IMG/VR virus record: IMGVR_UViG_3300023199_000099
Coordinates: 1-44,070 of that record
DNA length: 44,070 nt
Direction: 5' to 3' (one strand)
Origin: a virus
Part shown: piece by piece, positions 23,352 through 31,185 of the stretch
How the letters are laid out: each line of letters begins with the position of its first letter
Numbering within the stretch: the stretch's first letter is position 1
Made by a program: the position numbers and the translations under genes
Notes under the pieces: generated by a model
Told to the model about the DNA's origin: nothing
What the model saw: the letters and a program-made list of their open reading frames with translations, nothing else
Database searches by the model: none

Positions 23352-23532
23352 CACCGCACGAAGTGAGCTACCCCAGCGGGCGGTGGGGCCAATAACACCC
23401 GCAGCCGGGGCCGACAATGCGAGCCGTGCTGACATCCCCCGCCAGCGCCTGCTCCTCCTACTGGTGACCCGGCCGACTGGCCGCCGTAAGCGGCTCCTTA
23501 ATCACAACGGAGGCTCACGCCATGCAGCCTGA
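23335..23532 (+). CDS. Small hypothetical, uncertain
   Basis: 65 residues, ATG 23335 with GGAGG six bases upstream. Composition is basic with little secondary-structure signal. The ribosome site is good but codon use is less regular than in its neighbours, so it may be a leader or spurious. Confidence 0.35.
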   Translation: MTTLASTARSELPQRAVGPITPAAGADNASRADIPRQRLLLLLVTRPTGRRKRLLNHNGGSRHAA

Positions 23533-23767
23533 TGAATTCCCCGAGCACAACTGCGTGTTCGGCAAAGACCAGCCGGAGTACCTACCGCTGCCGGCGCTGT
23601 GCACTGACGACGGACACGTCATCAGTTGTTGGCGGCTAACCTGGCGCGAGCGCGTGCAGGTACTGATCAGCGGCCGCCTGTGGCTGGAAACGTTGACGTT
23701 CGGCACGCGGCTGCAGCCGCAGCGCCCGAGCGTCACCAAGCCATTCTCTCCCCACTCTCGGAGTTAA
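23522..23767 (+). CDS. Small conserved-type phage protein
   Basis: 81 residues, ATG 23522 with GGAGG upstream. The pattern PDEFPEHNCVFGKDQPEY..LPAL, then VISCWRLTWRERVQVLISGRLWLE, and a PF near the end, is one I associate with a small protein widespread in phages, of unknown role. It is part of the early block. Confidence 0.65.
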   Translation: MQPDEFPEHNCVFGKDQPEYLPLPALCTDDGHVISCWRLTWRERVQVLISGRLWLETLTFGTRLQPQRPSVTKPFSPHSRS

Positions 23768-23771
23768 ATCT

Positions 23772-24218
23772 ATGAGCAATACCCTCAGAGCAACGACTGA
23801 CATGATGCGCGCCGTGAAGCGCGCGAGCGGGATGAAGGTGTCCCGGAATTTCGAGGGCTTTTTCGCCGACCGGATCATACAGGCGGCCTCACAGCCGGCG
23901 CTGGCGGAGTTCGTCGAGCGCCTGGCGCAGTCCGTGGATGTGTCCGTGGAGTATGTCGGCGGCAAGAAGACGGCCGCATTTGTGGCCGCGGACGGGGCGG
24001 ACGATGCCCCACGCGTGCTGGCGTGGATCCGCCGGCACCCGCGGCTGGCGGCGATGATCTGCATGCTGCGCGACGAGGAGGATTACGCCAACGCGCTGGC
24101 CAGCGTGCGGCTGCCGGCGGGCGACGGCGTGCGCCGCGTACGGCCGCGGCCGCCCTACTGGAACCCGCACGGCGCGGTGCCCTGCTGCGAAGTGGGCGCG
24201 GAGGTGGGCGAGCTATGA
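23772..24218 (+). CDS. Early hypothetical protein
   Basis: 148 residues. Helical N-terminal half with basic residues (MRAVKRASGMKVSRNFEGFFADR), a strand pair (VSVEYVGGKKTAAFVAADG), and a C-terminal helical part with CML and CCE cysteines. No family recognised. Confidence 0.6.
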   Translation: MSNTLRATTDMMRAVKRASGMKVSRNFEGFFADRIIQAASQPALAEFVERLAQSVDVSVEYVGGKKTAAFVAADGADDAPRVLAWIRRHPRLAAMICMLRDEEDYANALASVRLPAGDGVRRVRPRPPYWNPHGAVPCCEVGAEVGEL

Positions 24219-24487
24219 AAAAACCGCGCGCCTCACGCCCCATCGACGTCATGCGCGCTCGCGCCGAGGGCGACCGCCTGGCCCGCGAGCTGCACGACCT
24301 ACCAATCGAGGTGAAGCGGGAAATGATGGCAGAGATCGACGCCCATGCCCCGGAGCTGCGCGAGTGGATCACGGCATTCCAGGCCGCCCCGCTGCGCTTC
24401 ACCGTCACAGACGGGAACGAGCGCCGCGACGTGATCTCGACGGAGATCATCCGGCGGCATTCAAAGCAACGAGAGAATGAATCATGA
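24215..24487 (+). CDS. Early hypothetical helical protein
   Basis: 90 residues from ATG 24215, overlapping the previous stop. Strongly charged helices (RARAEGDRLARELHDLPIEVKREMMAE). Function unknown. Confidence 0.6.
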   Translation: MKKPRASRPIDVMRARAEGDRLARELHDLPIEVKREMMAEIDAHAPELREWITAFQAAPLRFTVTDGNERRDVISTEIIRRHSKQRENES

Positions 24488-24681
24488 GCGAGCCAGCCCT
24501 TGAGACGATACTGGAGGAGCTGGACTGCGCCTCGGCCATCGGCGAGATCAGGCTGTCCGAGTGGGAATGGGATTTCGTGCACGATTTGCAGGACACGGCA
24601 GCCCAAGGCAACGACGCCATCATCTCCGCCGACCAGGACCAGAAGGCGCGGGAGATCCACGCCGAGAAGTTCGGGGGCTGA
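24484..24681 (+). CDS. Small acidic early protein
   Basis: 65 residues, ATG overlapping the previous stop. Very acidic (about one in four residues Asp/Glu) with a typical amphipathic pattern WEWDFVHDLQD. Such small acidic early proteins are often inhibitors, but nothing specific is visible. Confidence 0.55.
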   Translation: MSEPALETILEELDCASAIGEIRLSEWEWDFVHDLQDTAAQGNDAIISADQDQKAREIHAEKFGG

Positions 24682-24683
24682 TC

Positions 24684-25019
24684 ATGCGCCCGCTCACTCA
24701 ACTCCTGGTCGTCGTTGCCGCATCCGCGGCACTCAACCTGGCCGTCATCGCCATGCTGCACACGGCCCGCCAGGAGCGCGACGCGCTCGACATCGCGCTG
24801 GTCGATACGACTCTCAAGCGCAACGCCCTGCGCGAGCTGTCTGACTATCGCCACCGCCGCGCTCAGGCCAGCAGCGACCTGCTGAGCGCTTGCCGCAACC
24901 GCCTCGCCCTGCGCGACGTCCAGCACGACAGCACGATCATCGAGCTCGCGATTCGCGGCGCCGAGCACTACGACGCCACGACCACCGAATACGTCAACGC
25001 CACAGCGGGGGCGGAATGA
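24684..25019 (+). CDS. Membrane-anchored hypothetical protein
   Basis: 111 residues from ATG 24684, two bases after the previous stop. One N-terminal hydrophobic segment (LLVVVAASAALNLAVIAML, about 7-25) and then a helical, charged domain with one Cys. It could be an uncleaved membrane anchor exposing the domain on one face of the membrane; a superinfection or lysis-timing function is possible but not shown. Confidence 0.6.
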   Translation: MRPLTQLLVVVAASAALNLAVIAMLHTARQERDALDIALVDTTLKRNALRELSDYRHRRAQASSDLLSACRNRLALRDVQHDSTIIELAIRGAEHYDATTTEYVNATAGAE

Positions 25020-25050
25020 CTCTGGTGCTCAACCCACTGTCGCGGGCGAT

Positions 25051-25419
25051 GTGAATATGACGTTATTGCTCACACCGGCGGAGACGGGCGGCGAGCTGCG
25101 TGTATCCTTGTCGACCGTGAAGCGCCTGGTCCAAGAGGGCGAGCTGGACTTCTTGTATGTGCGAGGCCAGCTCCGGATCCCGCGCGATTCGCTCGATGAC
25201 TACGTCAGCCGCCAAAGGGGGAACCGCAAGGCATGCCATTCAGACAACGACACTCGCGATACTGGGGCATCTCGTGGTATCCGTCCCCAGGGGCCCGACA
25301 GATTAAAAGATCGTCTGGAACGGAAGACTGGGCTGAAGCGAAAAGGCTCGAGCACGAAAAAAGAGCCCAAGCAGAGCGCGAGTGTGCTCTCCTTCCCAGA
25401 TACAGTTTCAACATCATGA
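25051..25419 (+). CDS. xis: Excisionase / MerR-type HTH protein
   Basis: 122 residues (GTG 25051; ATG 25057 possible). The first about 55 residues are an excisionase-type winged HTH: LTPAETGGELRVSLSTVKRLVQEGELDFLYVRGQLRIPRDSLDDYV. The rest is basic and overlaps the integrase start by 187 bp in another frame; int and xis overlap in lambda as well. Its place directly before the integrase supports a role in directing excision. Confidence 0.75.
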   Translation: MNMTLLLTPAETGGELRVSLSTVKRLVQEGELDFLYVRGQLRIPRDSLDDYVSRQRGNRKACHSDNDTRDTGASRGIRPQGPDRLKDRLERKTGLKRKGSSTKKEPKQSASVLSFPDTVSTS

Positions 25420-26246
25420 TGGACCGCTACCTGGACGACATCATGAATCTCGATCACCATGATCGCTCGTTCTACGCGACCCAGCGCCTGGTCGAGCACT
25501 TCGATGGGCGCAGCATTACCGACTTGAAACAGTCGGACTTCCGTGCGTATCGCAAACGTCGCTTGAGCCAGGGTGCGGCCGACAGCACGATCGACAAGGA
25601 GCTGCGCACACTTTCGGCCGCCGCCACGCACGCACGACAGAATTGGAATTGGCCTATCCAGCCGTTGCGGGTCCAGATTGAGAAGCGGGAGGGCCGGATA
25701 CGGTGGATTAAGAAGGCGGAAGCGCGGAAACTGATCAAGGCGGCGAAAGACGGGAACCAGGGCAAGGCCGGTTACTTGGCGAACTTTATAATCCTGGCGC
25801 TCAACACCGGCATGCGGCACCGTGAGCTTCTCAATCTGGAGTGGTCCCGCGTGGATTTACACCATAACCTCATCTATCTAGGGCCGGTCGATCAGAAGGG
25901 CAAGAGACACTCCTCCGTGCCGCTCAACGCCGCCTCGAGACGCGCCCTGAAGCGCCAGCTCGGCCAGCATAATAAGTACGTTTTTGTATACAAGGCGGGT
26001 GAGGGAGTTCGGAAGATCCAGTCCGTGCGTAAATCATTCGCCACCGCGTGCCGCAACACCGGGCTCCAGGACTTCCACGTCCATGACCTGCGCCACACTT
26101 TTGTGAGCTGGATGGTCCAGTCTGGTGTGCCCCTGCGCACGGTCAGCGAAGCGGCCAGGCACAAGAGCATCGAAACCACCATGAAGTACGCACACCTGGC
26201 GCCCGAGCACGTCAGGGACGCTGTCGAATCCAACAGCTTCGGCTGA
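25233..26246 (+). CDS. int: Phage integrase (tyrosine recombinase)
   Basis: 337 residues, ATG 25233. An arm-binding N-terminal domain (RYWGISWYPSPGARQIKRSSGT), a core-binding domain (about 58-140) and a catalytic domain with R195 (TGMRHRELL), K224, H284/R287 (HDLRHT), H310 and nucleophile Y319 (TTMKYAH). All key residues are present. It ends 94 bp before the attP core, the usual int-attP arrangement, so it is the enzyme that inserts the phage in a host tRNA-Pro gene. Confidence 0.92.
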   Translation: MPFRQRHSRYWGISWYPSPGARQIKRSSGTEDWAEAKRLEHEKRAQAERECALLPRYSFNIMMDRYLDDIMNLDHHDRSFYATQRLVEHFDGRSITDLKQSDFRAYRKRRLSQGAADSTIDKELRTLSAAATHARQNWNWPIQPLRVQIEKREGRIRWIKKAEARKLIKAAKDGNQGKAGYLANFIILALNTGMRHRELLNLEWSRVDLHHNLIYLGPVDQKGKRHSSVPLNAASRRALKRQLGQHNKYVFVYKAGEGVRKIQSVRKSFATACRNTGLQDFHVHDLRHTFVSWMVQSGVPLRTVSEAARHKSIETTMKYAHLAPEHVRDAVESNSFG

Positions 26247-26284
26247 GGCCGGACCCACTTAATAAGAGGGGCTTAGAAAGCGAT

Positions 26285-26500
26285 GATCGTACATATTGAG
26301 AGTACAACCAACAGGGGGGCACGTAAGTCCTTGATTTCATGGTCGGGGTGGCGTGATTCGAACACGCGGCCCCTGCCTCCCGAATGCACAGGGCCGTGCC
26401 ATGCCCTCGTAAAATCAATCGCTTACGGGGGGCCATGATGTCAGGTCAGGGCACGAAAACCACCCCCTCCGCAAGTGTTGATCGTACTGGTGAGAGTACA
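26285..26500. other. attP: attP region: direct and inverted repeats around the core
   Basis: GATCGTAC-N6-AGAGTACA (26285-26306) and GATCGTAC-N5-AGAGTACA (26480-26500) flank the core as direct repeats. Inside them, AATCAAGGACTTACG (complement of 26322-26336) and AATCAATCGCTTACG (26414-26428) flank it as inverted repeats. These are the best candidates for arm-type or accessory protein sites of the integrase and excisionase. The right direct repeat lies in the next small gene. Confidence 0.75.
26340..26384 (-). other. attP: attP core: 3' half of tRNA-Pro (CGG)
   Basis: The complement reads from the anticodon loop TTCGGGA through the T arm (GCGTG-TTCGAAT-CACGC) to CACCCCGACCA. The anticodon stem's 5' strand and everything before it diverge, so this is not a whole tRNA but a 45-bp piece that would restore the host tRNA-Pro after integration. 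Confidence 0.88.
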
Positions 26501-26680
26501 GTCGTCGACGCCTACCACCGCCCCGGCGGGGCCGGTAATGCTTCCTCTCAGACGTTCGTGATCATCGGCTCCGCCGGCGCGCACCAGTTCGAGGTGCACC
26601 GCGGCGAGCCCTTGGATCTGGTGGCTCAGCGGCTGCACGAGTTCGCGGACCGGCTGTGGATATCAGGCCGGGCTGAGTGA
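26435..26680 (+). CDS. Small hypothetical downstream of attP
   Basis: 81 residues, ATG 26435 (or 26438). The N-terminal part covers the right attP arm repeat. The C-terminal part FVIIGSAGAHQFEVHRGEPLDLVAQRLHEFADRLW looks like a small alpha/beta domain. Its frame would be separated from int by integration. Function unknown. Confidence 0.5.
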   Translation: MMSGQGTKTTPSASVDRTGESTVVDAYHRPGGAGNASSQTFVIIGSAGAHQFEVHRGEPLDLVAQRLHEFADRLWISGRAE

Positions 26681-26694
26681 GCTGGGTGTAGCAG

Positions 26695-29439
26695 ATGGCA
26701 TCAATTGACGACCTCAAGGAGCTGATCGATCTCCACGACCTGGCCGACAAGATGGGCCTGGAGCGCCCGCACAGCCGAGGCAATTATAAGAGCCCGCACC
26801 ACGACGATAAGTCGCCGTCGCTGTCGATCTACGATAACGGCAGGCGGTGGAAGGACCACAGCCAGGACGGCGCCGGCGGGAGCTGCGTTGATCTGGTCGT
26901 GTATGTGCTGGGCTGCGAGGTGGGCGAGGCGGTGCGCAAGCTGCACGAGTGGTACGGGCTGCCCATGCATCGCCCGGACACCAGTGCGCCGCGCCGGGAG
27001 AAGAGCCGGGCGGAGTGGATCGCTGAGAAGGTGACAGCGGATCCGCAGCCGGCCAGGGAGTACCTGGAGGGCCGCGGTATTGATGCGGATGTGATCGGGC
27101 GGGCCTTCAAGCACAAGACGGTCGGCTTCAACGCCTGGCGCAGCGAGCGGGTGCCGGAGGGGGAGTTCGGGCATGGCGGGCCTGGGGTGTCGTTCGTGGT
27201 GCGCTCAATGAACCCGGGCCACGTGGTGGCGGTGGATACGCGCTACCTGGATCCGGACCTGAACGGCGGCGTCAAGACGCAGACGCAGGGCGACAAGGCC
27301 GGGGCGCCGTGGGTGATGGAGCCGAGGCGTATCGAGAAGGCGCAGGTGGTTTATATCGTCGAGAGCCCGATCAATGCGCTCTCGGTGGAGAGCTGCGCGA
27401 TGCCGGGAACGGTGGCGCTGGCGACGCGGGGCACGCAGACGATCGACAGCATTGACTGGACCTACCTGCGGGGTAAGTCGGTGCGGGTCTGCATGGACTA
27501 CGACGCGCCGGATGATTATGGCCGCTGCGCCGGGCAGTCGGCGGCGTGGCATTTGTATCACGTGCTGGCGTGGCACGGGATCTCGGCGATGTTGGTCAAC
27601 CAGTACACCTGGCCGGACGATGAGTGGAACGACATCAACGACGTGATCCAGGAGCTGGGGCCCGACGAGACGCGGAAGAAGCTGAAACAGCTCGATGAGG
27701 CGATCATCCCGGGCATGCACTGGGATACGACGCGCCAGCTCGGCAAGCCGCGGGTGTATTTGCCGCCGCACGATTTTGGCGTCTACGGGACCTACCGCGT
27801 CACCGAGGACTTTACGCGCCGGCTCAAGGAGAAGACCGACGACGAGGGCAACACGCAGAATGAGTGGAACGACGTCTGCGGCTTCCGGATCGTGGATATT
27901 TCCCGGGTGCGGATCGCCAGCGCGAAGTCGGTGATGACAGGCGAGGCGGACTATCAGCCCACGACGCTGTTCTCGGTCTCCGTGCAGGAGGCGAGCCATG
28001 GGCGGGACCTACAGCGGCGGGTGTTCACGCCGGAGCGGCTTTATAACGTCGAGCACTGGAAAAAGCTCGGCTTCGTCTACAACCAGGGCCACTTCACTCG
28101 AATGGTGAACATTCTGAGTCGGACGGTGGACCTGGGCTCGCATGACGCGATCAATTTTGTCGGTCTGGCCTGGCGCGACGGCCGGCCGGCCGTGAATGAA
28201 GGGCCGGACTGCTATTTCATCGAGGCGGATAAGCAGTGCCCGTATCACAACTTGATTTTCCCCCGCGGCACGCCCGCCCAGGGCGCGCGGGTCGTCGAGG
28301 CCTATCAGCGCACTTTCACGGACAATGCAGCCGTTCTGCCGCTCGTGTGGGGCTTGGGCGGGCATCTCAAGGCGTTCCTGGGGTTTTGGCCGCACTTCGT
28401 GATGGAGGCGGAGAAGGGGGCGGGAAAGAGCACGCTGATCAAGCGCCTGGAGTCGACGCTGGCGTTCATCATGTTTTCCCGCACGCAGATGGAGACGCCG
28501 TTCCGGACGGTGACGTCGACGTCCCATACGTTTCACCCGGTCGGCTGGGAGGAGCTGTCAGCCGGCAAGCAGGAGGTGATCGACAAGGCGATATCGACGC
28601 TGCAGGAGACCTACCAGTACGCCATCGAGCGCCGTGGCGCTGAGATGACGGAATTTGTGAAATGCGCGCCGGTGATGCTCGCCGGCGAGGATGTGCCGGT
28701 GAAAAGCCTCACCGGCAAGCTGATCCGGACGCAGCTGCATGTATCCAAGCAGGGGCCGGTGCTGGACGACAATTTGCCGGCATTCCCGGTGCGCGGGTGG
28801 CTCGAGTTCCTGGCTGGTTTTACCAAGGCGCAGGTCAAGGAGCGATACCGCAAGGCCCAGGAATACTGCATGGCCAAATCGAGCGCCACGGGCAGCGACG
28901 GCGGCGCCAGGCGCATGGTGGAGAACTACTCGGCCGTTTTGTGCGCCTGGAGCCTGCTGTGCGACTTCCTAGAGATGGGCAAGCAGCAGGGCGGGTTCGA
29001 TGACGACCTCATCAAGGAAATGAACCAGCACATCAACGAGACGAGCTCGGACCGCGAGCCGTGGGTGTGGATCATCGAGACGCTGCTCAGTGAGATCTCG
29101 AGCAACAATTTCCAGCATCCGTACCTGTTCGAAGCCACGCGGGGCAATCAGCCCGTGCTGGCGATCCGCCCCAGCCATGTGATGGACCATATTGCCCACA
29201 CCAACCGCCTGAGAGCGAAATGGGACTCGCTGCCGGTCAAGACCGCCCGTGTGCTGAAGCGCCAGATGGTCGGCGCCGACGTCCTCGTCAAAAACGACTC
29301 AGGCGCCCCTGTGGAGGTCGAGCGCACCATCGGCAACCGCCGCGAGGGCCACCTGCTGCTCCTGGACCTGGACCGCCTCGAGCAATACGGCCTGTATGCC
29401 TCAATCCCGGAGAACATCGACCATGAGCCACAGTTCTGA
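26695..29439 (+). CDS. Primase / P-loop helicase-type replication protein
   Basis: 914 residues, ATG 26695. Residues about 29-70 mirror the DnaG zinc domain (SPHHDDKSPSLSIYDNGRRWKDH...GGSCVDLV), but the usual zinc cysteines are mostly replaced. A toprim domain follows, with E223 (IVESPINALS) and D268/D270 (VCMDYDAPDD). A P-loop GAGKS at about 576-580 (EAEKGAGKSTLIKRL) starts a C-terminal ATPase domain. This combination is typical of stand-alone phage replication proteins that prime and unwind. It lies directly before the iteron region. Confidence 0.75.
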   Translation: MASIDDLKELIDLHDLADKMGLERPHSRGNYKSPHHDDKSPSLSIYDNGRRWKDHSQDGAGGSCVDLVVYVLGCEVGEAVRKLHEWYGLPMHRPDTSAPRREKSRAEWIAEKVTADPQPAREYLEGRGIDADVIGRAFKHKTVGFNAWRSERVPEGEFGHGGPGVSFVVRSMNPGHVVAVDTRYLDPDLNGGVKTQTQGDKAGAPWVMEPRRIEKAQVVYIVESPINALSVESCAMPGTVALATRGTQTIDSIDWTYLRGKSVRVCMDYDAPDDYGRCAGQSAAWHLYHVLAWHGISAMLVNQYTWPDDEWNDINDVIQELGPDETRKKLKQLDEAIIPGMHWDTTRQLGKPRVYLPPHDFGVYGTYRVTEDFTRRLKEKTDDEGNTQNEWNDVCGFRIVDISRVRIASAKSVMTGEADYQPTTLFSVSVQEASHGRDLQRRVFTPERLYNVEHWKKLGFVYNQGHFTRMVNILSRTVDLGSHDAINFVGLAWRDGRPAVNEGPDCYFIEADKQCPYHNLIFPRGTPAQGARVVEAYQRTFTDNAAVLPLVWGLGGHLKAFLGFWPHFVMEAEKGAGKSTLIKRLESTLAFIMFSRTQMETPFRTVTSTSHTFHPVGWEELSAGKQEVIDKAISTLQETYQYAIERRGAEMTEFVKCAPVMLAGEDVPVKSLTGKLIRTQLHVSKQGPVLDDNLPAFPVRGWLEFLAGFTKAQVKERYRKAQEYCMAKSSATGSDGGARRMVENYSAVLCAWSLLCDFLEMGKQQGGFDDDLIKEMNQHINETSSDREPWVWIIETLLSEISSNNFQHPYLFEATRGNQPVLAIRPSHVMDHIAHTNRLRAKWDSLPVKTARVLKRQMVGADVLVKNDSGAPVEVERTIGNRREGHLLLLDLDRLEQYGLYASIPENIDHEPQF

Positions 29440-29598
29440 TCCCACTGTCCCGCTGATGAGTCTCTCCCCTCGTACTCCCCAAGATATTTACCGGGCCGCC
29501 TACGGCGGAGCCTAAGGAAGGCAGTGACGATGCTGGAACAAAAAACGTCGTTTTCGTCCGCCGCCATTCCAGAAGGACGCGGGGGGAACGCCACAAAC

Positions 29599-29960
29599 CC
29601 GTGGATTTCGCCCCTTGTCGCTCGTAAGTCATTGATTCTTGAGCAGAACCCTCCCACGGAATTACTCCCGATTTCCACGGAACAGGTCTCCGCTTCCACG
29701 ATTTACCCTCAAACTTCCACATCGGCCTTTTTGGGCCATTTGTGCCATTTATTTATATTTTTTCTTAAAAAAGAGATAGTTATAGAGGGAGAGAGCTGGA
29801 ATATTAGTATTTCCTTATCCACGGAAGTTGACGGTTGCTTAATTTTTAATCCACGGAAATTTCCACGGAAAAACCCGTTTTCGTGGATTATCGTGGATGC
29901 ATTTTTGCAGCGTATTCAGGCACTTATATCAATATTGGCCCCCATCCACGGATCCACGGA
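29599..29960. repeat. Iteron cluster with AT-rich segment: candidate replication origin
   Basis: About twelve copies of a WTCCACGGA-type motif lie on both strands, at about 29599, 29652, 29673, 29694, 29714, 29817, 29849, 29861, 29881 (complement), 29890 (complement), 29944 and 29952. Some extend to the near-palindrome TTCCACGGAA, and one reads TTATCCACGG, close to a DnaA box. Between them 29735-29815 is strongly AT-rich in an otherwise GC-rich genome. The place directly after the primase gene favours an origin; the sites may alternatively serve the recombinase that starts at 29966. Confidence 0.65.
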
Positions 29961-29965
29961 GAAAA

Positions 29966-30997
29966 ATGCCCCCCTCCCCCGGTAATAACGACGAGCTGCT
30001 CGCCGCCTGGTGCGACTACATGCACTACAACAAGGGCCGCACCCAGGGCACGATCAACAAATACCGCGGCTACCTCCAGCGTCTCGCCAAGCACTACGCC
30101 GGCCGCTCTCTGCTCGAGCTCGACGAAATGGAGGTCCAGCTATTCGCCGGCGGTGTCACAGCGAAAGCCGGCCTCTCTGGCCGCAGCCGCCGGGCCCTGG
30201 TCTCTGCGATCCGTATGTTCTACCGCTGGGCGGCCCACAATGGGCACATGGCCAAGAACCCGGCAAGCGCTCTCGAATATCCCGGCGTGCCCCGGTCTCT
30301 GCCTATACCTATCACCCCGGAGAATGCCGAGCGCCTCATCTGGGCCCCTGATATCAGTACCTTCAAGGGCCTGCGGGACGTCACCCTGTTCGCTGTGCTG
30401 TGCGGCTGCGGCCCGAGAGTGTCCGGCCTGGTGCACCTGAATCAGGAGGATCTGGTCAGGTCAGGCAAGAACGAGGACCAACGGCTGCTGCTACGGCTGC
30501 GCGAGAAGGGCGACCGTGAGCGCCTGGTCCCTGTCCCCCGTGACGCCGAGCTGCTGCTCACCGCCTACCTGGGCCACCCCGAGCTCGAGGAGATTGACCG
30601 ACGCACTGAGACGGGCCGGGTCCTATTCGTCAGCGTCAACAACCGCCGTATTCCACCCCAGGATTACAAGGGCGAGCACCGCAGGCTGACAGCTCGAGGC
30701 ATCCAATACCTGATCCGATACTACGGCAGGAAGCAGGGCATCCCCGAAGACCAGCTCCGACCCCACGCCATGCGCCACCTCTACGGCGCCGAGCTCGCCG
30801 AGTCGGACGTTGATCTGATCACCAGCCAGACGCTCCTGGGCCATGCCGACGCCAGGTCGACCGAGATCTATTCCCACATCGCAGTCCGCAAGTTGATCAG
30901 AACCTGCGACCTCGCTAACCCGCTTTCAAGGATGCGCACACCAGCCACCGATATCCTCGAGGCTTTATGCGGCCCTTCTGGGCCAGGAGATACGTAG
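29966..30997 (+). CDS. XerC/D-like tyrosine recombinase
   Basis: 343 residues from ATG 29966 (GGAG upstream; the longer frame from 29897 has no ribosome site and crosses the iterons). An N-terminal SAM-like core-binding domain (about 8-105) and a full catalytic set: R151 (CGPRVSGLVHL), K181, H267/R270 (HAMRHLYG), H293 (LLGHADARSTEIYSH) and Y302. Unlike the integrase it has no arm-binding N terminus and is more like host Xer and integron/island recombinases. The substrate is unknown; the repeat-rich upstream DNA is the first candidate. Confidence 0.85.
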   Translation: MPPSPGNNDELLAAWCDYMHYNKGRTQGTINKYRGYLQRLAKHYAGRSLLELDEMEVQLFAGGVTAKAGLSGRSRRALVSAIRMFYRWAAHNGHMAKNPASALEYPGVPRSLPIPITPENAERLIWAPDISTFKGLRDVTLFAVLCGCGPRVSGLVHLNQEDLVRSGKNEDQRLLLRLREKGDRERLVPVPRDAELLLTAYLGHPELEEIDRRTETGRVLFVSVNNRRIPPQDYKGEHRRLTARGIQYLIRYYGRKQGIPEDQLRPHAMRHLYGAELAESDVDLITSQTLLGHADARSTEIYSHIAVRKLIRTCDLANPLSRMRTPATDILEALCGPSGPGDT

Positions 30998-30999
30998 AA

Positions 31000-31185
31000 A
31001 TGCAAGAGCCTGCACTTAACCTAGGCACGGAAGTGGATGCTGGTGGGCGGTTGCGGACGTCTCGAAAATCGGCCTTGGAACGGGCTATATCAATTAGGTT
31101 CGCAGAACTTTATGAGCTGCGTGGTTTATCAAATAGCGCAGCTCACCCCGACACTGACCGCATGGAATCAGGGCGCCATGACTAG
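31000..31185 (+). CDS. Small hypothetical, uncertain
   Basis: 61 residues, ATG 31000 with AGGAG ten bases upstream. Overlaps the Mor-like gene start by 8 bp. Composition is ordinary and no motif is visible; it fills the gap between recombinase and activator candidate. It may be a leader. Confidence 0.3.
   Translation: MQEPALNLGTEVDAGGRLRTSRKSALERAISIRFAELYELRGLSNSAAHPDTDRMESGRHD

Noticed and set aside
26340-26415. Complete tRNA gene
   Set aside because: Only the anticodon loop to CCA is tRNA-like; the D arm and 5' acceptor strand are missing, so it is an attP core.
29897-29965. Longer N terminus for the XerC/D-like recombinase
   Set aside because: No ribosome site; the extra 23 residues are encoded by the repeat region, whereas ATG 29966 has GGAG at good spacing.
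29524-29985. Rightward ORF of 153 codons across the iteron region
   Set aside because: It covers the repeats and AT-rich DNA, has no protein-like pattern, and overlaps the start of the recombinase.
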